Below, one piece after another: positions 1-5,461 of a DNA stretch of 5,461 bases. The translations under genes and the position numbers were made by a program. The notes beneath the pieces were generated by a model, which saw only the letters and a program-made list of their open reading frames with translations, had not been told where the DNA came from and made no database searches. Position 1 is the stretch's first letter, and the number at the start of each line of letters is the position of its first letter. Source of the DNA: Lachnospiraceae bacterium (GTDB lineage: Bacteria > Bacillota > Clostridia > Lachnospirales > Lachnospiraceae); contig VSNR01000237.1 in NCBI GenBank assembly GCA_009774345.1, forward strand, positions 1-5,461, written 5' to 3'.

Positions 1-6
1 CAAATA

Positions 7-14
7 CTCCCTTT
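7..14 (-). promoter_or_regulatory. Possible ribosome binding site for a gene left of the window
   Basis: AAAGGGAG (14-7 on the minus strand) is a good Shine-Dalgarno match six bases from the left edge. A start codon would fall at or just beyond base 1, consistent with another minus-strand gene following. The rest of 1-69 shows no gene and no convincing terminator, only a 5-bp A/T stem (58-54 with 47-43). The GGDEF message may therefore continue into the next gene. Confidence 0.35.
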
Positions 15-69
15 ATCTCGTTATATCTCTCGTTTTCAAAACTTATTGCACTTAATAATTATTTTAGAT

Positions 70-1017
70 TTACGCCTTTCCAAGTCCTTTTTCAAGCCGT
101 TCTTTATATCCCGGTGCGTTTTTGATCGCAAATTTATTCTCCAACATAGCATATTCAGCATCCGAAAGAATATTCTTAAAATTTTCCTCGACATTTGTCC
201 GCATCACACAGCCCACAGCAATGCTTGGCGCGAGCTTCTCATCCTCAAAGTTCAGGCATGCCTCCTGTATCCTGTCACAGTATGCTCTTGCTTCCTCCTC
301 CTCTGCAAGCGGCAGAAGGACATTGAACACATCGCCCTCCACTCTCCCGATCACAGCGTATTGCAGTCCGGCTTCCTCCGCCTGCGATTTCAGAATATCC
401 GCCACGATCACGATCAGGCGGTCGCTCTCCTCCTCACCGTAATGATTGTCAACAAAGCGCCAGTCATTGATATTGACACAGATTGCCGCTGTGGGAACCA
501 CCTCACGCTCTGTCAGCTCTTTCATATGACTGATAAAATGATTCCTGTTGAGCACACCTGTGAGCGGGTCATTCTGTACCGCATACTGCGTCTGAGAGGC
601 ATCTGTCTTGAGCTGGCGTTCCAGCTCCTCAATATAGAGCGCCTGTTCGCTTGCCAGATAAGATTTCCTGCTGTACTCTTCCAGCGTCTCTATATAAGCG
701 CCCAGAATCTTGTTTACCACGTCAAATTTTTCTTCCGCCACGTGGTCATACTTGGCATAAATATGGCAGACTGTCCTTCCTTTCACGCGGATTTTATTGC
801 CGGGGCGGTTGACTACATCCGGCTTAAAACCGCCAAAATCGCCAATTGTCATCAGAATGCTGCCATGCCTGTCTGTCATCAGTGTGTCCAGCCCAAAGCT
901 TTGATGCAGCAGGTTCAACATCATCTCTGCCGCCTCCAAGTTAATTAAATCCTTGGGTGAATAATTCTTGCTGTTTTGTTCGATTCTCTCTGCAAATGCT
1001 ATCTTTTTTTCGTTCAT
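70..1017 (-). CDS. Sensor protein with degenerate GGDEF domain
   Basis: A 315-residue soluble protein; no signal peptide or membrane segment is visible. Residues ~25-110 form a small globular region of GAF/PAS-like character that I cannot assign to a named family. Residues ~108-145 are a charged, heptad-like helix of the kind linking sensors to GGDEF domains. The GGDEF domain covers ~147-305: it has the entry motif DPLTG (150-154), the metal/substrate segment NINDWRFVDNHYG (182-194), the signature loop and a C-terminal SDAEYAML (285-292) matching the usual AD.A.Y segment. The signature reads RVEGDVF (225-231) instead of R.GGDEF, the first metal Asp is Asn182, FK..ND is changed to WRFVDN, and there is no RxxD inhibitory site. 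Diguanylate cyclase activity is therefore unlikely; a receptor, scaffold or other nucleotide-linked role is inferred. The start ATG has AAAGGA six bases upstream, and a promoter lies just before it. Confidence 0.9.
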   Translation of the reverse strand: MNEKKIAFAERIEQNSKNYSPKDLINLEAAEMMLNLLHQSFGLDTLMTDRHGSILMTIGDFGGFKPDVVNRPGNKIRVKGRTVCHIYAKYDHVAEEKFDVVNKILGAYIETLEEYSRKSYLASEQALYIEELERQLKTDASQTQYAVQNDPLTGVLNRNHFISHMKELTEREVVPTAAICVNINDWRFVDNHYGEEESDRLIVIVADILKSQAEEAGLQYAVIGRVEGDVFNVLLPLAEEEEARAYCDRIQEACLNFEDEKLAPSIAVGCVMRTNVEENFKNILSDAEYAMLENKFAIKNAPGYKERLEKGLGKA

Positions 1018-1023
1018 CGCTAT

Positions 1024-1029
1024 TCCTTT
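1024..1029 (-). promoter_or_regulatory. Ribosome binding site of the GGDEF gene
   Basis: AAAGGA lies six bases before the ATG at 1017. It supports this start over later in-frame Met codons such as residues 32-33. Confidence 0.75.
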
Positions 1030-1068
1030 CCCTTCCGTTTTTCACATTAAAAAAGCTCTCGTACTTTA

Positions 1069-1097
1069 AGTATACCGTTTAATTCATTCGCTGTCTA
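1069..1097 (-). promoter_or_regulatory. Sigma-A-type promoter for the GGDEF gene
   Basis: On the minus strand the -35 box TAGACA (1097-1092) and the -10 box TATACT (1074-1069) each match consensus at five of six positions and are separated by exactly 17 bases (1091-1075). The predicted start of transcription is near 1061-1063, giving a leader of about 45 nt before the ATG at 1017. The first three bases of the -35 box are the TAG stop codon of the upstream PHP-HAD gene, so the promoter fits tightly into the short gap. It would let the GGDEF gene be expressed independently of the genes upstream. No operator or riboswitch-like structure is obvious in the leader. Confidence 0.65.
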
Positions 1098-2762
1098 TCC
1101 TTTTAAAACAAACCTTTCGATCACTTCCGCGATTCCATCATGGTCGTTGTCCCGCGCTGTGACATAATCAGCAGCAGCTTTCACCGCCGGCGTGCCGTTT
1201 GCCATACAGACGCCGACAGCCGCTGTCCTCAGCATGGAAATATCATTCTCCTCATCGCCTGCCGCAACCGTGTTTTTGATGTGCACATGAAGTGCACTGC
1301 ACAGATTCCGCAGCGCATTTCCCTTTCCTGCCTGTCTGTTATAAAATTCAAGATACCGCGCACACGAAAATTCACAGGTGATCTCCGCAGCATATGCAGA
1401 TGCCTCGAACGCACTGCGCAGTGCCTCGAGCTTTGATCTGTCATCAAGCGCGATCGCAAGCAGCTTATACGGCGCGTGCACAAGCTCTTCTTCCAGCACG
1501 GTGCCGACTCTGTACGGCGATTTGATGATCTGCGTATAATAACGTATCTCCTCATCCTCCGCACTGCTTATAATACAGTTGTCCGTATAGGTCTGTATAT
1601 GGATTCCCATTTGCAGCGCCATATCAAAAATCACCTGTGCCGCCGGAATCGGGACAGTGTACTGCTCTATGACAGCCTGATTGTCGTAGTCATAAAGCAA
1701 TGCGCCGTTATATGCCGCCAGACAGACTCTGCCAGACAGATTTTTTTGGGGCAGATCAAGCTTTGCCAGCACATCCAGAATGCTGTTGTAAGTTCTGCCG
1801 CTTGCAAGCACCAGATGGTCTCCCTCTGACAGCATCTGAATAATAGCATTTCTGCTGCTCGTTGAAACCGCCTTCTCAGAATCCAGAAGCGTTCCATCCA
1901 AATCCGTAAACAGCATCTTTGTATGCAGTGTTTTTTTCAGCGCTGTCAGAACTTCACAGGGCACGCCAAACCTGCCATAGCCTGTGCCCAGATCAAGCCC
2001 CGGCTTGGCCTCTCCGTGAAAATCAGAACCACCGCTTGGCAGCAGGCAGTACTGCTGTGCCAACTCCTTCATCTGCCTTGTCTCCGACGGCGTGTAGGTG
2101 CTGTAATAGCACTCCATCCCCATAAGCCCCGCGTCCTTCAGCCTGCGCACCAGCTGCTCAAGCTGCCCGCGTCCCAGCTTGTACAAAGTAGGATGGGCAA
2201 GAACAGGAATGCCCCCTGCTCTGAGTGTCACGTCGATCACTTCTTCCGGGGTGATTTTCTCCCGGTGCACAAAATACGGCGTGTGGTCGCCCAGATACCG
2301 GTCAAACGCCTCATTTCTGCTTTTTACATACCCTTTATCCAACAGATATCCAGCATAGTGTGCCCTTGTGATCACTGCGTCCGGGTAAGCATCCAAGAGT
2401 GCCTCATATGTGATGTCTATCCCAGCGCCTTGCAGGTTCGCACAGAGTTTATGATTTCTGTCTATTCTGGACTGTTTGAAACGCGCTAAGTATTCCAAAA
2501 AGACAGGCGCCTTGTAATCTATAAATAGCCCCACAATATGCACATCACGGTGATTGTACTCGGTCGAGTACTCGATTCCGGGAATAATCTCAATCGGTTT
2601 CTCTTTTGCATACGCAATCATCTCATCCAGCCCGTCAACCGTGTCATGGTCTGTGAGCGCAACCGCCTCTAGCCCCTTCTTTATGGCATAGTCCACCAGC
2701 TCACACGGTGTCATGGTTCCGTCCGAACGACAGGAATGGACATGCAGGTCAACAAATCCCAT
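1095..2762 (-). CDS. PHP phosphoesterase (YciV/RNase AM type) fused to Cof-type HAD phosphatase
   Basis: A 555-residue two-domain enzyme. Residues 1-~277 are a complete PHP domain resembling E. coli YciV (RNase AM) along its length: DLHVHS (5-10), SDGT (13-16), TDHD (37-40), GIEYS (62-66), VHIVG (74-78), ITRAH (131-135), VLAHP (187-191) and GSDFH (245-249) supply the expected metal-binding His/Asp/Glu set. That family removes 3'-phosphates from 3',5'-bisphosphonucleotides and trims RNA from the 5' end. Residues 283-555 are a full Cof-type (HAD-IIB) phosphatase: nucleophile Asp287 and acid/base Asp289 in FTDLDGTLL, Ser321 in ASGRT, Lys480 in AGKGNA, and GDEEND (502-507). Both active sites look intact. 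The joint is continuous; the internal ATG at Met283 has no ribosome binding site, so this is a real fusion rather than two overlapping genes. The start has AAGGGGG seven bases upstream. The HAD substrate is unknown; sugar or nucleotide phosphates are usual for the family. Confidence 0.92.
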   Translation of the reverse strand: MGFVDLHVHSCRSDGTMTPCELVDYAIKKGLEAVALTDHDTVDGLDEMIAYAKEKPIEIIPGIEYSTEYNHRDVHIVGLFIDYKAPVFLEYLARFKQSRIDRNHKLCANLQGAGIDITYEALLDAYPDAVITRAHYAGYLLDKGYVKSRNEAFDRYLGDHTPYFVHREKITPEEVIDVTLRAGGIPVLAHPTLYKLGRGQLEQLVRRLKDAGLMGMECYYSTYTPSETRQMKELAQQYCLLPSGGSDFHGEAKPGLDLGTGYGRFGVPCEVLTALKKTLHTKMLFTDLDGTLLDSEKAVSTSSRNAIIQMLSEGDHLVLASGRTYNSILDVLAKLDLPQKNLSGRVCLAAYNGALLYDYDNQAVIEQYTVPIPAAQVIFDMALQMGIHIQTYTDNCIISSAEDEEIRYYTQIIKSPYRVGTVLEEELVHAPYKLLAIALDDRSKLEALRSAFEASAYAAEITCEFSCARYLEFYNRQAGKGNALRNLCSALHVHIKNTVAAGDEENDISMLRTAAVGVCMANGTPAVKAAADYVTARDNDHDGIAEVIERFVLKG

Positions 2763-2769
2763 TTTTATT

Positions 2770-2776
2770 CCCCCTT
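2770..2776 (-). promoter_or_regulatory. Strong ribosome binding site of the PHP-HAD gene
   Basis: AAGGGGG lies seven bases before the ATG at 2762, after the intergenic hairpin. It is a near-ideal Shine-Dalgarno sequence and fixes the start of the fusion protein. Confidence 0.8.
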
Positions 2777-2782
2777 GTAATG

Positions 2783-2815
2783 AAAATCGAGCAGGGGAAA
2801 AGACTTCTCCTGCTC
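2783..2815 (-). terminator. Intergenic hairpin, possible weak terminator or processing site
   Basis: In the 67-nt gap after the ABC-F gene, GAGCAGG (2815-2809) pairs perfectly with CCTGCTC (2795-2789). The inner 13 bases can add G-C, A-T, A-T and one G-T pair beyond a single A-C mismatch, closing on a 3-nt loop. On the minus strand the stem is followed by GATTTTCATT, a short and interrupted T tract, so it would be a leaky terminator at best. It could equally be a stabilising or RNase-processing hairpin that sets different levels of the ABC-F and PHP-HAD messages. I see no promoter between the hairpin and the PHP-HAD start, so read-through probably supplies that gene. On the plus strand no T tract follows. 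Confidence 0.45.
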
Positions 2816-2829
2816 AAATCTTACGAAGT

Positions 2830-4479
2830 TTACTCGTCCCCGCCAGTCTCGTCCTCTGCCTCCGCAGTATACACTGACGTTCTCTTTCTCGCCATCTCAT
2901 CGCTGGCAAGATATTCATCATACGTCGTAATCTTGTCAATTAATGTGCCGTTTGGCAGAATTTCCATGATGCGGTTTGCCGTTGTCTCCACAAACTGGTG
3001 GTCATGGCAGGCAAATATTGCCATGCCGGGGAACTTGATCAGCCCGTTATTCAGCGCTGTGATCGACTCCATGTCAAGATGGTTCGTCGGCTCATCGAGA
3101 ATCAGGCAGTTTGCACCGCTGATCATCATTTTGGAAAGCAGACAGCGCACTTTCTCGCCGCCGGAGAGCACCTTTACCTTTTTCACGCCGTCTTCGCCTG
3201 CAAAGAGCATGCGCCCAAGGAAGCCGCGCACATAGGTGATATCATCCACTGGCGAATAGCTCATCAGCCAGTCTGCGATCGTGTAGTCATTGTTAAATTC
3301 GTTAGTGGGGTCCTTAGGAAAATACGCCTGCGATGTGGTGACACCCCACTTGTATGTCCCTTCGTCCGGTTCCAACTCTCCCATGAGAATCTGAAAGAGT
3401 GTGGTCTTTGCAAGCTCATTTCCGCCCACAAATGCAACCTTGTCCTCACGCCCTAATATAAACGAAATATTGTCGAGCACCTTCTCACCGTTGATTGTTT
3501 TGGAGAGATTCTCCACAGTGAGCACTTCATTTCCAATCTCGCGGTCCGGGCGGAAATCAATATAAGGATACTTGCGGCTAGAGGGCTTAATATCATCCAG
3601 CTCAATCTTTTCCAGTGCACGCTTTCTCGATGTAGCCTGCTTTGACTTGGATGCATTGGCAGAGAACCGTGAGATGAACTCTTGCAGCTCTTTGATTTTC
3701 TCCTCTTTCTTCTTGTTTGCTTCCTTCATCTGCTTGACAAGAAGCTGGCTGGACTCATACCAGAAATCATAGTTGCCCGCATAGAGCTGTATCTTGCCAT
3801 AGTCAATGTCTGCAATCTGCGTACAGACTTTATTCAGGAAGTACCGGTCATGGGACACGACGATGACCGTGTTGTCAAAATTAATCAAAAACTCCTCGAG
3901 CCAAGCGATCGCATCCAAATCCAAATGGTTTGTCGGCTCGTCGAGCAGCAAAATGTCTGGATTGCCAAAAAGTGCCTTTGCCAGCAAAACTTTTACTTTC
4001 TCGCTTCCGTTCAAATCTTTCATCAGTGAATTGTGTATCTCTGTGTCAATACCAAGACCGTTTAGCAGCTGCGCCGCATTGGATTCTGCCTCCCAGCCGT
4101 CCATCTCTGCAAACTCGCCCTCAAGCTCACTGGCGCGGATACCATCCTCATCCGTGAAATCCTCCTTGGCATAGATGGCGTCCTTCTCCTTCATAATCTC
4201 ATAAAGACGGGCATTTCCCATAATGACAACATCCATCACCGGATACTCGTCATACTTGAAATGATCCTGCTCCAGCACAGAAAGCCGCTGTCCCGGCGTG
4301 ATGGCGATATCTCCCTTTGTCGTCTCAAGTTTTCCTGACAAAATCTTTAAAAAGGTTGATTTCCCTGCGCCGTTGGCACCGATCAGTCCATAGCAGTTTC
4401 CCTCTGTAAACTTGATGTTTACATCCTCAAATAACGCCTTTTTTCCTACTCTATAGGTTACATTGTTTGCACTTATCAT
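2830..4479 (-). CDS. ybiT: ABC-F family ATPase, YbiT/YkpA group
   Basis: A 549-residue cytoplasmic protein with two ABC ATPase domains and no membrane segment. ABC-F proteins bind the ribosome near the E site and modulate translation; whether this one gives antibiotic protection cannot be told from sequence. Domain 1: Walker A GANGAGKS (34-41), signature-like LNGSE (156-160), Walker B with Asp180/Glu181, H-loop His210. The linker (~215-315) contains RFSANASKSKQATSR (271-285), very close to E. coli YbiT as I recall it. Domain 2: P-loop GGNELAKTT (352-360), signature LSGGE (438-442), Walker B Asp462/Glu463, H-loop His492 in ACHDH. The second P-loop has Ala357 (codon 3409-3411) where glycine is usual, and the first signature departs from LSGGQ, as it also does in YbiT. 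The C-terminal ~20 residues are acidic. AGGA lies seven bases before the ATG, and the previous gene ends ten bases upstream. Length and domain order are normal for the group; the symbol marks similarity, not proven orthology. Confidence 0.95.
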   Translation of the reverse strand: MISANNVTYRVGKKALFEDVNIKFTEGNCYGLIGANGAGKSTFLKILSGKLETTKGDIAITPGQRLSVLEQDHFKYDEYPVMDVVIMGNARLYEIMKEKDAIYAKEDFTDEDGIRASELEGEFAEMDGWEAESNAAQLLNGLGIDTEIHNSLMKDLNGSEKVKVLLAKALFGNPDILLLDEPTNHLDLDAIAWLEEFLINFDNTVIVVSHDRYFLNKVCTQIADIDYGKIQLYAGNYDFWYESSQLLVKQMKEANKKKEEKIKELQEFISRFSANASKSKQATSRKRALEKIELDDIKPSSRKYPYIDFRPDREIGNEVLTVENLSKTINGEKVLDNISFILGREDKVAFVGGNELAKTTLFQILMGELEPDEGTYKWGVTTSQAYFPKDPTNEFNNDYTIADWLMSYSPVDDITYVRGFLGRMLFAGEDGVKKVKVLSGGEKVRCLLSKMMISGANCLILDEPTNHLDMESITALNNGLIKFPGMAIFACHDHQFVETTANRIMEILPNGTLIDKITTYDEYLASDEMARKRTSVYTAEAEDETGGDE

Positions 4480-4486
4480 TCTCTAT

Positions 4487-4490
4487 TCCT
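4487..4490 (-). promoter_or_regulatory. Ribosome binding site of the ABC-F gene, overlapping the preceding stop
   Basis: AGGA lies seven bases before the ATG at 4479, and its first A is the last base of the TGA stop of the upstream gene. Ribosomes ending on that gene would sit on this site, so the two genes are probably translationally coupled. Confidence 0.7.
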
Positions 4491-5461
4491 CACTTTTTAA
4501 ACAGCTTTCCGAAAAACCCTTTCTTGTCCTCTTCTTCCTGCTGCATTTTTTCGAACTGCTTCTCACGCTCTGGATTCAGCCTAAGCGTCAGCAGTGCATC
4601 ATATGCCTGCGGCATCATGCAATTTTTCTGCTGAGCCAGTTCCTGCGCCGTAACTCCTTCTATCGTAAGCATACCGACCGACGGATACGCGCCATCCCTG
4701 ACAGCGGAGGCAAACTCCAAAAAGATGTTTGTATCCGACCGCAGCCTTCGATAATAGTATCCTGCCTCTGGATAGGAAAGACCGCATCCCTGCGTCAGAT
4801 AGATCATAAACTCCTCGCGCACAGGTTCTGCCTTCTTCCACTGTTTTGCCACCTCGCTCATCAGCTTCGTATCCATCATGCACAGCGTACTTGGACCATC
4901 CGTGAGCGCTGCTACACGGCTGGCCTCGCAGAGCTTCTCCATAAACTGCGGATTGTCTATCCCGGCAGGCATCAGCTTCCCATCGCCTTTTCTGCCCGCC
5001 TCATAGCGGTTTGTAATGATCAGATAGGCAATGCTATTTCTGAGTGTAAAGTCCCCGTTCTCTTCTTTTAATGTATAAATATACGGCTTCTCACACAAGG
5101 CTTCTGTGAGATACAGCGTGATGCGGTTCATCAGCATCGTATAGGTTTCTACTGCCTCCTGCTCTGACGCTTTTCTGGCAGCGTCAAAACGCACTGCCGC
5201 CTCCTGCATCATGGTCATCATTTCTATGATGGAGCATCCCGCCATATAGGCAAATCCATGATCGCTGTCCTGATCCATATGAGCGAACAACTCCGCTTTT
5301 CTCTCATCGCTCACATTGTAATCATTCTCTTGGTCGCAGAACGGAATGATCGGCATACGATATTTCTTCCAGCCGTTCTCCTCGTGCATGACCTGCGACA
5401 GCTCCTCCTCTGGCAAAAGCGCATCCACTTCCCGTTTATAGCCTGTTATCTCCCTGATATA
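4490..5461 (-). CDS. Unrecognised soluble protein, 5' end beyond the window
   Basis: The frame is open from the right edge to the TGA at 4490-4492, giving 323 visible residues. A GTG at 5428 is the first possible start inside the window, but the only purine-rich stretches are one base or about 20 bases away, and the 11 codons before it are open. The true start is therefore most likely to the right. I do not recognise the family. The protein is mostly helical and polar, with no signal peptide or membrane segment. A Met-rich, Cys-containing helix (MAGCSIIEMMTMMQEAA) lies at visible residues ~73-89. A Tyr/Arg-rich segment, YPEAGYYYRRLRS, is at ~230-242. A charged helix precedes the tail GFFGKLFKK at the C-terminus, which is amphipathic and basic and might bind membrane or a partner. 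Ten bases separate it from the ABC-F gene, which suggests co-expression with a translation factor. Confidence 0.8.
   Translation of the reverse strand, partial: YIREITGYKREVDALLPEEELSQVMHEENGWKKYRMPIIPFCDQENDYNVSDERKAELFAHMDQDSDHGFAYMAGCSIIEMMTMMQEAAVRFDAARKASEQEAVETYTMLMNRITLYLTEALCEKPYIYTLKEENGDFTLRNSIAYLIITNRYEAGRKGDGKLMPAGIDNPQFMEKLCEASRVAALTDGPSTLCMMDTKLMSEVAKQWKKAEPVREEFMIYLTQGCGLSYPEAGYYYRRLRSDTNIFLEFASAVRDGAYPSVGMLTIEGVTAQELAQQKNCMMPQAYDALLTLRLNPEREKQFEKMQQEEEDKKGFFGKLFKK

Noticed and set aside
32..58. A/T stem TTATT/AATAA followed by GTTTTGAAAAC as a terminator after the GGDEF gene
   Set aside because: The stem has five A/T pairs only and no continuous T tract; the following palindrome has a one-base loop. 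It is too weak to call.
46..948. A 300-codon open frame on the plus strand opposite the GGDEF gene
   Set aside because: It mirrors the GGDEF gene almost end to end. The product is rich in Cys, His and Leu with no recognisable motif, and the opposite strand carries a clear domain protein with promoter and ribosome binding site.
1004..1010. A7 run near the start of the GGDEF gene as a phase-variation tract
   Set aside because: Seven bases is short for phase variation, and the run simply encodes Glu-Lys-Lys. No other evidence supports switching.
1914..1916. A separate HAD gene starting at the internal ATG
   Set aside because: The preceding bases contain no Shine-Dalgarno sequence, and the PHP frame runs through without interruption.
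1923..2489. A 188-codon plus-strand open frame opposite the PHP domain
   Set aside because: Its composition is that of an antisense shadow, and the minus strand encodes a fully conserved PHP domain here.
2556..2575. Direct repeat GTACTCG and the overlapping 12-base palindrome TCGAGTACTCGA
   Set aside because: It lies inside the PHP coding region and follows from the repeated residues EYSTEY around the conserved Glu64. There is no sign of a regulatory site.
5426..5428. GTG start for the rightmost gene
   Set aside because: There is no properly spaced ribosome binding site, and the frame remains open to the window edge, so the gene is better described as incomplete at its 5' end.

Overview
The window holds four genes, all on the minus strand and closely spaced, so transcription runs from the right edge to the left. 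Moderate GC, purine-rich coding strands, strong Shine-Dalgarno sequences (for example AAGGGGG) and protein resemblance suggest a low-to-mid GC Firmicute, probably a clostridial or Lachnospiraceae-like gut anaerobe. That placement is inferred from style and recalled homologs, not from a marker gene.

From right to left: (1) an unrecognised soluble protein whose reading frame stays open through the right edge, so its 5' end is missing (4490-5461); (2) an ABC-F ATPase of the YbiT/YkpA group (2830-4479), 10 nt downstream, with its ribosome binding site touching the previous stop codon; (3) a 67-nt gap containing a GC-rich hairpin, then a 555-residue fusion of a YciV/RNase AM-type PHP phosphoesterase with a Cof-type HAD phosphatase (1095-2762); (4) a 77-nt gap with a good sigma-A-type promoter, then a one-domain sensor joined to a strongly degenerate GGDEF domain (70-1017). 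The leftmost 69 bases are non-coding and end in a possible ribosome binding site for a gene outside the window.

The layout reads as one co-directional cluster with internal control points. The unknown gene and the ABC-F gene look translationally coupled. The hairpin may reduce or process the transcript before the PHP-HAD gene. The GGDEF gene can start its own transcript from a promoter whose -35 box overlaps the stop codon of the PHP-HAD gene. A functional thread is possible between the ribosome-acting ABC-F protein and the RNase AM-like PHP domain, but this is inference from adjacency only.

I see no mobile element, CRISPR array, RNA gene or riboswitch. The most notable points are the PHP-HAD fusion, the loss of nearly every catalytic residue in the GGDEF domain, an alanine in place of the Walker A glycine in the second ABC-F nucleotide-binding domain, and the unrecognised first gene. 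None of these by itself amounts to a clearly new system.
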